This document shows, piece by piece, positions 20,476 to 31,452 of a stretch of DNA of 64,000 nt. The first letter of the stretch is position 1. Every line of letters starts with the position of its first letter. Source of the DNA: Petrolisthes cinctipes (Eukaryota > Arthropoda > Malacostraca > Decapoda > Porcellanidae). The DNA is taken from positions 353,001 through 417,000 of the forward strand of contig JAWQEG010001327.1 of NCBI GenBank assembly GCA_033782935.1, in the 5' to 3' direction. Position numbers and translations under genes: made by a program. The notes below the pieces were generated by a model. The model did no database searches and was not told where the DNA came from. It saw only the letters and a program-made list of their open reading frames with translations.

Positions 20476-21932
20476 ATGGCTGCTCCCATGAGAATACGCC
20501 AACCACGCAATTTTAGAGACCGAAAGGACGTGTTGAATGAGTTGAGTGATGCAGAATTGATCAAGCGATACCGGTTAGACCGTGCCGGTATTATGCTTGT
20601 GACCGACTTAGTGCGGGAAAGGATCACCAACCAAACAGAAAGAAGCAGAGCAGTGACCCCCGAAATGAAAGTGCTTGTGACTCTGCGGTATTTAGCAACT
20701 GGGAAGATGCAACTCTGCAGCGGTGATGACTTGGGCCCATCCCAGCAGACTGGGAGCAGAGTCATCACAGAAACACTGTTTGCTCTTTCAAGAAATGAAA
20801 TCCTTTCTCAATATTTCAAATTCCCTGTCACCCTGGAAAATTGCCATACAAAAGCAGTGGACTTTCAGCAAATTGCAGGATTTCCTGGTGTGATTGGAAC
20901 TATTGATGGGACTCATGTACGGATCACTGCGCCAAAGGAGTTTGAGGCAGAATACGTCAATAGAAAGAGGTACCATAGCATCAATGTTCAAGTTGTATTT
21001 GATGCTACTTACAGAATATTAGACATTGTAGCAAGGTGGCCGGGATCAGTGCATGATGCACGGATTCTGAGAGAAAGTGCATTAAACCAAGTGGTATTTG
21101 GAAGGGGTATGGTTCCCGATGGATACCACTTACTAGGAGATAGTGGCTATCCCTGCAAAAAGTGGCTACTAACTCCATATCTCCGACCTCAGCCTGGCCC
21201 ACAATCAGACTATAACAGGTAAGAGACGTACAATTTATAATTAGTCTTGTTAGTCATGTAGAAAAGGGGCAGAAAGTATTGTTCCCATATTTTTATTATA
21301 GTTTGGTATTTTTGTATAGAATAGTTTTAGAAATTTTCATAAGGTAAAAAAATACCAATATCATGTCTGGTAACCTTCACAATCTATTTGATTCTATTTC
21401 AGTTACTTAATGTAAAGTAGCCATTGCAATATAATATAATACCCTTTTTGTTCTAAATTCCAGAGCACACAAGAAGACCCGAAATGTTGTGGAGCGTGGT
21501 ATTGGCCAATTGAAGCGGAGGTTCCATGTCCTACATGGAGAAATCAGAGTCACCCCTACAGCGAAGGTGTGCCAGATAATCAAAGTTTGTGCCATGCTTC
21601 ATAATATCTGCAAGGACAGGAACATTCGTATACCTGCTCCTGAGGACATAGACGAACCTGCTGAAGATATTGAAGAGGATTATGACAATGCCCCGCAAGC
21701 AGTGCAACAACCTCCACTTCCACCTGTTGCTCCACGACCACGTGAGGGTCTTTTGTATCGGGATGAGTTTGTCAACTTGCATTTTGAGTAAGTATGAAGG
21801 CCTAAGCCTTAAATGATAATCATTAGATCCTATTATAGTACTTAAAATCTTACAGTTACTGCTTGTATTCTTTGTACTGTACTGCACATTTAATTTATTT
21901 CATTTATTTTTTATTACAGCAATGATGAGTGA
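20476..21932 (+). CDS. PIF/Harbinger DDE transposase (nuclease), three exons, apparently intact
   Basis: Predicted exons are 20476-21218, 21464-21787 and 21920-21932, joining in frame to 359 codons. The nuclease cuts and pastes the element and acts in the nucleus together with a Myb-like partner. Catalytic acids are visible: D144 in IDGTHVRI, D222 in GDSGYP and the Glu of [13 protein letters not shown] at the start of exon 2. The N-terminal helix-rich part ([20 protein letters not shown]) matches the Harbinger at 39074. Intron 1 interrupts the same Arg codon as in that gene. The last mini-exon is inferred from a GA/GTAAGT donor and a TTACAG acceptor; without it the frame stops 2 codons earlier. 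The partner's last exon lies downstream on the opposite strand. Confidence 0.9.
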
Positions 21933-22164
21933 AGCGACTATACCACCTGTGGGTCACTAAACGTATCAGTAAAATTAGGTACAGTATGGAGCTTTAACGT
22001 TATATTATATTGTATTTCTTGCCTTACCTACTTTCCTTCGTACTTATGACAAATATGTCCAGCGTGCTTTTCATACTCAACCTTTATATCATAGGAAACC
22101 TGTATACTAAGTCACTTTCTTAGTTAAGGAAAAATTAAACAAAGTTGAACATCTAGAACTAATA

Positions 22165-22438
22165 TTATTTTTCTTTATTAATATAATAGTTAGCTTTGGC
22201 CTGGTAAGCTTTAATTTTTGCCTCTTGGGCTTCAACACTTTTCTTTTTTGCTAATAATTCCTGCTCTAGTATCAGCAGCTCTAATTTTCTTTTCTTTTGT
22301 AGATGAGCAGCCTCGCCCTCATCGACAACCATGAAGTTGAGGTTGGTGCCCGAGTGGTCAGCAGAGGCTTCGGCTGCAGGCTCATCCCGGATGACATCAG
22401 CAGGAGTGACATCCTGGGTTTTTTCTGCTGCCTCAGTA
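22165..22438 (-). CDS. Last exon of the Harbinger Myb-like partner protein
   Basis: A minus-strand acceptor (TTCTTCTTGCAG) opens a frame reading TEAAEKTQDVTPADVIRDEP, then a Lys/Glu/Leu-rich helix (LQKKRKLELLILEQELLAKK), to a stop at 22165. In Harbinger elements the nuclease and the Myb/SANT partner are usually convergent or divergent neighbours, as here. The upstream exons with the DNA-binding domain would lie beyond 22440. There the sequence becomes a LINE fragment and a truncated P element, so the gene is broken. Confidence 0.6.
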
Positions 22439-22477
22439 CTGCAAGAAGAATATCAAACAGTTTTCAGTAATCATCAT

Positions 22478-22632
22478 CATCATCTCTGTTTAACGTCCCA
22501 ACACATTTAACACATCTGCCACACCACACCTCCTCAACACCTTCTCATTTGATACCCTATCTTCCCATCTCACATGTGCCATATATCTCAGCATTTTACA
22601 ATCATTTTGCTTTATCTTTCTCTCAGCTTACT
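22478..22632 (-). pseudogene. LINE 3' fragment with GAT repeat tail
   Basis: On the minus strand the remains read ARVRWEDR-like and VLRRCGVADVLNVLGR-like peptides with small shifts, followed by a (GAT)n tail. That combination is typical of RTE-type LINE 3' ends. It is truncated at its 5' side where P2 copy S1 begins. Confidence 0.55.
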
Positions 22633-24800
22633 TTGAGGTGGGATGGGCATGTATGGCAAATACATACAGTACTACTCCAAGTCTTAAACTTATTTCTCGG
22701 TGACTAGTCCTTAGTCTATCACTACTATCTACAGTACTGTACCGTACTTTAGAATTTCTAACAAGTTTGTAGGACAAGATCAACCTATTCTACACCCCAA
22801 TGTACTTGTGTAAGTGCTCCCAAATACTGTACTACCCTTGGTAATTTTCTCTAATGTTGTTGAATGATTCAAGTATCAACCAAATAACATTACTAGATAA
22901 GCTTGGTGTTAGGAAATTAACTGCATTTTCTAGTTGTTACGAACCCTTGATGTCACAGTGGTGTATAAGAATTCATCAGGCCAACTGTACATGCTAGAGT
23001 TGTTATGCCATAAAACTAAAACCCCTGAGCCACCTATCCCAATATTTTAAGCAAAGGTTTCTAAGGTTTCAAAACATCTTGGCGAAGGTGGTGAGTTGGG
23101 AAGGAAGTCAGCATGAAGGCTTGCTCGGAGGAATCGGAAGTGATGATGCCGCAATCTGGGCAATGTAAAATACTCCATCAAGAAATATCATAGATAAATA
23201 TATGTATATAAATAATTATACATATAATTTATGACAGATCAGTATAATTCATGATTCTAGAGTTAGATTAAATGCAATTCAAATAACTAGTAAATTAAAA
23301 ATATGACACAATTAGAGTAGAATTTATAAATGAAGAAAGATAATAATGAATCAGCATTTCTCTTACCGGAACAATAAAGTTCATGTTGTTGAGTTCCTCC
23401 AGCAACCGCAGTTTCAATAGGGGCTGAATCTTCTTGTGATGTGTCTGTTGAGTGAAAGAGAACTTGTCACTGTACTGTATATCCATATTGGTAAATTTAC
23501 TGTTTCGGACAGAATAGGATTCTTTGGACAATAATATATTTTACTAGTATTTTTTTATGTGTTTTCAACAATTTTTATATCTATTTCCGTAAAAGTAAAA
23601 TATATCATTGTCCAAAGAATCCTATTCTGTTCGAAACAGTAAATTTACCTATATTTTCAACTAAAGGAATATATAATATACCCTATATACCATATGTAAC
23701 TCACTGATTGAGATGTTATATTTCAGCAAGACAGTAAAAATTTTAATAAAAATCAATTTTACAAAGTCATAAAATTCTTCCTACCAGAAACACTGAGCAA
23801 ATCTTGCAAAAGCTGGCGCCTCTGTTTTTCCTCAGCTCCTTTCTGCAAAAAGGAAAATAATTAAATCAGACAATCTGGTGGTGCAATTTATTTGTATGAT
23901 CAAGATGGAAAACCTTTCTGCTCTTTTGGTATGGTTATGTTTCCCACCTCCCTACAAAACTTAGTCATTTATAAAAACTAAAAATATTAAGAAATGGTCC
24001 CAATCTACCTGCCACCTAACGTTAGTATAAACCAACCCTACACAATAAAACCAAATAACCTATAAAACTTTCATAAAATTGGCCTATCTTGTCACATTTC
24101 AATAGTATGGCTCATATAAACCTTACTTTCAATAAAGATTAGGGGCAGCCCATATCTATGCACAATGGAATTGGCCAAGACTCATTTTAACCTGTTAACA
24201 AGCACCATCAAGAAATATTTGTCAGCTCCTACTAATTGCAATTGAAAGATGATATTTAGTAAGTTTTGCACAATAAGTTTTATACCGAAAGTATTGGCGG
24301 TAACAGATAAGAGTCCATATTGCCTACCTGAATCATCCTCCTGTTTTGGGAGAAACAGCGAAGGTACAGCATCAGCCTTCAGTGATCTTGTTGCCTGTGG
24401 AGACTTGTTCAGGACCTTCCTCTTGATGCTGTAATTCTGTTTGTAATCTGCTGCCTTAAAATGACGGGAGCAAACTCTGGCAGTCTCTGGGTTTAGTTTA
24501 TCTGCCCGATAGCACGAATGATTCCACTGTTTTAACATTGATTTTGTCTTTGGAAATCGATAAATATGACACTTTTCTTGTTTCTTGCTCCTGTTATTGC
24601 TATTGCACCCGTAAACAGCACACCTTGTCATTGTTCTTAAAGAGAAAAACAGCTGGAGTCGCTGAGATACAAGCAAAGCCAAGGCAAAACTCCTCTGTGC
24701 GTCCGTGTTTGGGTCTCCAGTGACGTCACGGCTGTATGGCGCGGTGCATTGTGGGTAAAACAAGTGCTCAGTGAACTATCCTTACTGTCTCTCATCCTTG
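22633..24800 (-). mobile_element. P2 element copy S1 (5' half only)
   Basis: The 5' terminus is at 24800. Read on the minus strand it begins CAAGGATGAGAGACAGTAAG. A THAP exon, two short exons and intron sequence follow, and then the copy breaks off at 22632. It lacks the transposase body and 3' end. It is closely similar to S2 (27171-28968) in direct orientation and to S3 in inverted orientation. TGACGTCA lies at 24721-24728. S1 lacks the internal duplication of about 120 bp that S2 and S3 share (28238-28360). Confidence 0.85.
24328..24631 (-). CDS. THAP-domain exon of P2 (S1 copy), intact
   Basis: ATG at 24631 (minus) begins MTRCAVYGCNSNNRSKKQEK. The C2CH zinc ligands are C4, C9 and the CSRHF pair. 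W36 in KQWNHSCYR and the FPKTKS block are in THAP positions. The exon ends at a donor (CAG/GTAGGC) in phase 1. In P elements and in THAP9 this domain binds sites near the element ends. Downstream exon 2 of this copy (ending 23842) has lost 20 nt relative to S3, which breaks the frame, and no catalytic exon exists. At most a free THAP peptide could be made, which could act as a repressor; that last point is speculation. Confidence 0.8.
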
Positions 24801-26430
24801 CACTGGAGACCCTGCTGGAGACCCTAGCATGCAGGAATCTCGTTCAAACTTAAATAATCTCTCCTTATTCTCGGTTTTAATACATGATTTATACATCATA
24901 CGTGTGTGGTGTTCTCTAAAAGAGTTAATTGATAGTTGTGGATATAGTTTTCATGAATAGTAGACTAGTGTATGCTATATTGAAGGCTATAGCACTGCAT
25001 TTACAAGCTGATGGAGGCTCGCTCACGCCGATTCTAGCTAACAAAACCCCGTGATATTAATTTATTACGATTAATATAGATAAGTCACAAACATAGAAAA
25101 TTGGGATTATTGACTGAATCTCCTAGAGATTCGTTAATATTTCTTTATATTGTATTACATGCATATCATGTCTCTCACCCATCTTTCTCCCCAAATTAAC
25201 TCCAACTTCACCCACAATTTCGCTTCTTTTTGTACATGATTTACTTTGAAATGTGACCTTTCATTACTTGCATGAAAAAGAACGTTTCTTTACAGGCTGT
25301 TGCCCTTCTGTAGTTTTGTATATCCAGTAGTCTGTGCAGTCATTTTGCTATTCCGAGAAGTTTGTTAATTTTTTCTGTTTACTCTTAATTACTATTTACT
25401 TTGCCAGTGTGCAATACATTTTTGTGTTTGAGTTATCTTGGCATAATAATGTACTTCCTTTAACTACTTTAGTTCTGGAAACTGAAGATATTAAACACAT
25501 TATTATTAAATTTGGTAAAGTGAGAGAAGACCAAATTGGCAGTACAAGCTTGGAAATAAAATATTAAATAAAGCAGAGAAAGAAAGAGATTTAGGGGTAA
25601 CGATAAATAAGAAATTGACACCAGATGATCATATAAATGAAAAAGTGAGAAACATGTATACATTGTTAGCAAACTTGAGAGTGGCCTTCACTTAAATAGA
25701 TGAAGAAATGGTCAAAAAAATAATTACATCCTTTATAAGGCCTACCTTGGAATATGCTGCAGTAGGATGGAATAGTAAGGATATAGAAAACTTGTGTCAA
25801 CAGGGAATACCTACAATTAGAGGTCACAGTAAGAAATTAATTAAAAGAAGAGGAAGCAAAGATGTACAGAAATACAAATGGGTAAGGACATAAAAGTAGA
25901 CATGAGTAATTTATTTCCTTGAACTCTAAAGTACAGTATTAAATACAGAGGCGAGTGAAAAAAAGTGAGCAAATCTGAATGAATCAAAAGTCTGTAACCT
26001 CTCACCCATAGTGTAAAAAGTCAGCATGGAACAGTTCTTCCTACAAAAATACAGCTACTATAATAAACTGTACATTTTAAAGCTGTTGTACAAGCCAGGA
26101 ACCATGATTATCAAGTATGACATTCAACCATGTACTGAGTGCTACAGAAATTATTTATATACTGCATCTTACCCTCTCATGCTCATTTGCATCTAACTAT
26201 TCTTCCCTTGCAATGATAACTCTAAAATTTTTAAAAATTCAAGCACATAAAGTGTTCACACAACTGGAATATGATTTAGTACCATAATCCAACAATACTT
26301 AAACTAGTACAGTACCAGGCCTCAGAAGACATTTACTACACAGATGGTATAAGGAAACAGACTAATAAAGGGGGAACTAGCACATAGAACAAAACAGAAG
26401 CATAACAAGGCCGTGAGGATACATATAGTC
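24801..26430. repeat. Left outer arm of the P2 foldback
   Basis: Bases 24801-26315 are the inverted copy of 39230-40768, and 26316-26430 of 34747-34855. In orientation this is the 3' untranslated and 3' flank part of copy S2. A decayed CR1/Jockey-like LINE fragment sits within it (25545-25800). The 8 bases CACTGGAG directly follow the S1 terminus. Confidence 0.85.
25545..25800 (+). pseudogene. Decayed non-LTR reverse transcriptase fragment (CR1/Jockey-like C-terminal part)
   Basis: The frame reads KAEKERDLGVTINKKLTPDD, HINEKVRNMYTLLANLRVAF, a stop, and then IRPTLEYAAVGWN. The DLGV and RPxLEYA blocks are typical of the region after the RT palm in CR1, Jockey and related LINEs. An inverted copy lies at about 39740-40020, so the fragment predates the foldback. 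Confidence 0.65.
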
Positions 26431-26729
26431 ATAGATGGTGGGATAATAGGTTTATTGGCATGAGTTTGTTTTGCTTTTTCAAGGTTGTACTCTGATACCA
26501 AATTTTTGTACTCTGTATTTTCCTTAAGCAGAATATCATTGTCTAAGGTTTGTTTTAACAATTTCTTTTTGATGTCACCATTTTCTCCAACAAGCTCCAT
26601 TAATCTTTGTTCTAAACTTCCTTCCTTTGCTCGTAATTCCTCTAAATTTAGTTCTAACTGTCTTTTAATTTTTGTTACTTTCTCCAATTTTAGAGACACC
26701 TCAGACAGCTGCTGTTGTAGGGCAAACAC
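26430..26729 (-). pseudogene. Coiled-coil segment of P2 transposase (S2), truncated
   Basis: The peptide LQQQLSEVSLKLEKVTKIKR, followed by further Leu/Lys/Glu heptads up to EYNLEKAKQ, is a dimerisation-type coiled coil, as in the region after the THAP domain of P transposases. The frame continues into 3' UTR-derived sequence and ends at 26322 as a chimeric tail. Confidence 0.8.
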
Positions 26730-27045
26730 ATTATTATTCCCAGAATGTAGGAAACCACAACAGGACCAACAAACTGCCAGATTATGTCCACCTGATGAAG
26801 CAGAGCTACCTTCTTTAGTTGTTTCTAACTCTTGGTGTTAATAGAGTCTCTCCAACAGCAGAGGTTTGGGTAGGAGCTTCATAAGAGTCAGGTGCCAATT
26901 CTGTAAAGTGAAAGGTTACTTAACACAAAGGCCTAGAGAAAAAGCATCCTGTAAAGCTATCCTTAGTGACTATTTCTTGACAAATACAGTACAGTATACT
27001 GTATAATATACACTACTATAATGTTAACTTTCCCTTCCCAATACC

Positions 27046-27192
27046 AGGTGGGATGGAGAAAGTAATGAGAGGTGTGGCATGAGTAAGAAGGCAATTGGGA
27101 TTGCGGTATGAGTAAGAAGGCAATTGGGATTGTGTGTGGGATGGTTGAGAAGGTGAAACGTAATACATTGAGGTGGGATGGGCATGTATGGC
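27046..27192 (+). pseudogene. RTE-like LINE fragment inside a P2 intron (S2)
   Basis: WDGESNERCGMSKKAIGI-like coding and VKRNTLRWDGHV match the C-terminal part of the LINE at 3061-3180. A 43-bp stretch is directly repeated (GGTATGAGTAAGAAGGCAAT). The inverted copy is at 31312-31452 in S3, and the S1 copy starts inside it at 22633. Confidence 0.75.
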
Positions 27193-28968
27193 AAATACAT
27201 ACAGTACTACTCCAAGTCTTAAACTTATTTCTCAGTGACTAGTCCTTAGTCTATCACTACTATCTACAGTACTGTACCGTACTTTAGAATTTCTAACAAG
27301 TTTGTAGGACAAGATCAACCTATTCTACACCCCAATGTACTTGTGTAAGTGCTCCCAAATACTGTACTACCCTTGGTAATTTTCTCTAATGTTGTTGAAT
27401 GATTCAAGTATCAACCAAATAACATTACTAGATAAGCTTGGTGTTAGGAAATTAACTGCATTTTCTAGTTGTTACGAACCCTTGATGTCACAGTGGTGTA
27501 TAAGAATTCATCAGGCCAACTGTACATGCTAGAGTTGTTATGCCATAAAACTAAAACCCCTGAGCCACCTATCCCAATATTTTAAGCAAAGGTTTCTAAG
27601 GTTTCAAAACATCTTGGCCAAGGTGGTGAGTTGGGAAGGAAGTCAGCATGAAGGCTTGCTCGGAGGAATCGGAAGTGATGATGCCGCAATCTGGGCAATG
27701 TAAAATACTCCATCAAGAAATATCATAGATAAATATATGTATATAAATAATTATACATATAATTTATGACAGATCAGTATAATTCATGATTCTAGAGTTA
27801 GATTAAATGCAATTCAAATACCTAGTAAATTAAAAATATGACACAATTAGAGTAGAATTTATAAATGAAGAAAGATAATAATGAATCAGCATTTCTCTTA
27901 CCGGAACAATAAAGTTCATGTTGTTGAGTTCCTCCAGCAACCGCAGTTTCAATAGGGGCTGAATCTTCTTGTGATGTGTCTGTTGAGTGAAAGAGAACTT
28001 GTCACTGTACTGTATATCCATATTGGTAAATTTACTGTTTCGGACAGAATAGGATTCTTTGGACTATAATATATTTTACTAGTATTTTTTTATGTGTTTT
28101 CAACAATTTTTATATCTATTTCCGTAATAGTAAAATATATCATTGTCCAAAGAATCCTATTCAGTTCGAAACAGTAAATTTACCTATTTTCAACTAAAGG
28201 AATATATAATATACCCTATATACCATATGTAACTCACTGATGTCTGTTGAGTGAAAGAGAACTTGTCTTGCAGAGAATACAGAAAATATTCACTGTACTG
28301 TATATATATTTTCAACAAAAGGAATATATAATATACCCTATATACCATATGTAACTCACTGATTGAGATGTTATATTTCAGCAAGACAGTAAAAATTTTA
28401 ATAAAAATCAATTTTACAAAGTCATCAAATTCTTCCTACCAGAAACACTGAGCAAATCTTGCAAAAGCTGGCGCCTCTGTTTTTCCTCAGCTCCTTTCTG
28501 CAAAAAGGAAAATAATTAAATCAGACAATCTGGTGGTGCAATTTATTTGTATGATCAAGATGGAAAACCTTTCTGCTCTTTTGGTATGGTTATGTTTCCC
28601 ACCTCCCTACCAAACTAGTCATTTATAAAAACTGAAAATATTAAGAAATGGTCCCAATCTACCTGCCACCTAACGTTAGTATAAACCAACCCTACACAAT
28701 AAAACCAAATAACCTATAAAACTTTCATAAAATTGGCCTATCTTGTCACATTTCAATAGTATGGCTCATATAAACCTTACTTTCAATAAAGATTAGGGGC
28801 AGCCCATATCTATGCACAATGGAATTGGCCAAGACTTATTTTAACCTGTTAACAAGCACCATCAAGAAATATTTGTCAGCTCCTACTAATTGCAATTGAA
28901 AGATGATATTTAGTAAGTTTTGCACAATAAGTTTTATACCGAAAGTATTGGCGGTAACAGATAAGACC

Positions 28969-29050
28969 GCATCAGACTATCAGGGACCTAACCTGGGCAG
29001 ACTACTGGAAAATAACCATGGTAAAGTACAGGAAATGACTGGGGCAAAAT
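28969..29050. repeat. Fragment of AACCT-rich small TIR element at the foldback centre
   Basis: ACCGCATCAGACTATCAGGG through GAAATGACTGGGGCAAAATA is the internal part of the element seen at 5450-5600. It forms the spacer between the inverted P2 copies S2 and S3. Confidence 0.8.
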
Positions 29051-30312
29051 AAGGATAGTTCACTGAGCACTTGTTTTACCCACAATGCACCGTGACGTCA
29101 CTGGAGACCCAAACACGGACGCACAGAGGAGTTTTGCCTTGGCTTTGCTTGTATCTCAGTGACTCCAGCTGTTTTTCTCTTTAAGAACAATGACAAGGTG
29201 TGCTGTTTACGGGTGCAATAGCAATAACAGGAGCAAGAAACAAGAAAAGTGTCATATTTATCGATTTCCAAAGACAAAATCAGTGTTAAAACAGTGGAAT
29301 CATTCGTGCTATCGGGCAGATAAACTAAACCCAGAGACTGCCAGAGTTTGCTCCCGTCATTTTAAGGCAGCAGATTACAAACAGAATTACAGCATCAAGA
29401 GGAAGGTCCTGAACAAGTCTCCACAGGCAACAAGATCACTGAAGGCTGATGCTGTACCTTCGCTGTTTCTCCCAAAACAGGAGGATGATTCAGGTAGGCA
29501 ATATGGACTCTTATCTGTTACCGCCAATACTTTCGGTATAAAACTTATTGTGCAAAACTTACTAAATATCATCTTTCAATTGCAATTAGTAGGAGCTGAC
29601 AAATATTTCTTGATGGTGCTTGTTAACAGGTTAAAATAAGTCTTGGCCAATTCCATTGTGCATAGATATGGGCTGCCCCTAATCTTTATTGAAAGTAAGG
29701 TTTATATGAGCCATACTATTGAAATGTGACAAGATAGGCCAATTTTATGAAAGTTTTATAGGTTATTTGGTTTTATTGTGTAGGGTTGGTTTATACTAAC
29801 GTTAGGTGGCAGGTAGATTGGGACCATTTCTTAATATTTTCAGTTTTTATAAATGACTAGTTTGGTAGGGAGGTGGGAAACATAACCATACCAAAAGAGC
29901 AGAAAGGTTTTCCATCTTGATCATACAAATAAATTGCACCACCAGATTGTCTGATTTAATTATTTTCCTTTTTGCAGAAAGTGCAAAACACCGTGGGTGC
30001 AGAGCTGAGGAAAAACAGAGGCGCCAGCTTTTGCAAGATTTGCTCAGTGTTTCTGGTAGGAAGAATTTTATGACTTTGTAAAATTGATTTTTATTAAAAT
30101 TTTTACAGTCTTGCTGAAATATAACATCTCAATCAGTGAGTTACATATGGTATATAGGGTATATTATATATTCCTTTTGTTGAAAATATATATACAGTAC
30201 AGTGAATATTTTCTGTATTCTCTGCAAGACAAGTTCTCTTTCACTCAACAGACATCAGTGAGTTACATATGGTATATAGGGTATATTATATATTCCTTTA
30301 GTTGAAAATATA

Positions 30313-30472
30313 GGTAAATTTACTGTTTCGAACTGAATAGGATTCTTTGGACAATGATATATTTTACTATTACGGAAATAAATATAAAAATCGTTGAAAA
30401 CACATAAAAAAATACTAGTAAAATATATTATAGTCCAAAGAATCCTATTCTGTCCGAAACAGTAAATTTACC
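30313..30472. repeat. 160-bp hairpin (MITE-like) in P2 intron
   Basis: GGTAAATTTACTGTTTCGAA and its inverted copy form arms of about 55 nt with few mismatches. Equivalent copies lie at 23490-23650 (S1) and 28022-28185 (S2). It abuts the acceptor of exon 3. Just upstream, 30130-30310 is a direct duplication that copies the exon-3 acceptor (TTCACTCAACAGACA). Confidence 0.8.
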
Positions 30473-31311
30473 AATATGGATATACAGTACAGTGACAAGT
30501 TCTCTTTCACTCAACAGACACATCACAAGAAGATTCAGCCCCTATTGAAACTGCGGTTGCTGGAGGAACTCAACAACATGAACTTTATTGTTCCGGTAAG
30601 AGAAATGCTGATTCATTATTATCTTTCTTCATTTATAAATTCTACTCTAATTGTGTCATATTTTTAATTTACTAGTTATTTGAATTGCATTTAATCTAAC
30701 TCTAGAATCATGAATTATACTGATCTGTCATAAATTATATGTATAATTATTTATATACATATATTTATCTATGATATTTCTTGATGGAGTATTTTACATT
30801 GCCCAGATTGCGGCATCATCACTTCGGATTCCTCCGAGCAAGCCTTCATGCTGACTTCCTTCCCAACTCACCACCTTCGCCAAGATGTTTTGAAACCTTA
30901 GAAACCTTTGCTTAAGATATTGGGATAGGTGGCTCAGGGGTTTTAGTTTTATGGCATAACAACTCTAGCATGTACAGTTGGCCTGATGAATTCTTATACA
31001 CCACTGTGACATCAAGGGTTCGTAACAACTAGAAAATGTAGTTAATTTCCTAACACCAAGCTTATCTAGTAATGTTATTTGGTTGATACTTGAATCATTC
31101 AACAACATTAGAGAAAATTACCAAGGGTAGTACAGTATTTGGGAGCACTTACACAAGTACATTGGGGTGTAGAATAGGTTGATCTTGTCCTACAAACTTG
31201 TTAGAAATTCTAAAGTACGGTACAGTACTGTAGATAGTAGTGATAGACTAAGGACTAGTCACTGAGAAATAAGTTTAAGACTTGGAGTAGTACTGTATGT
31301 ATTTGCCATAC

Positions 31312-31452
31312 ATGCCCATCCCACCTCAATGTATTACGTTTCACCTTCTCAACCATCCCACACACAATCCCAATTGCCTTCTTACTCATACCGCAATCCC
31401 AATTGCCTTCTTACTCATGCCACACCTCTCATTACTTTCTCCATCCCACCTG
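31312..31452 (-). pseudogene. RTE-like LINE fragment inside a P2 intron (S3)
   Basis: Inverted counterpart of the fragment at 27046-27192, at the same place within the P2 intron. The insertion therefore predates duplication of P2. Confidence 0.75.

Larger units (their letters stand above)
26316..28968 (-). mobile_element. P2 element copy S2 (internally deleted)
   Basis: In minus orientation it carries short exons 2 and 3 and the start of the last exon, including the coiled coil (26430-26729). It then jumps from sequence equal to 32048 of S3 straight to sequence equal to 34747, deleting the whole RNase-H-like transposase. It breaks at 28968, just inside the intron after the THAP exon, next to a fragment of the AACCT-rich repeat. 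It lacks the same 20 nt in exon 2 as S1. Confidence 0.85.
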
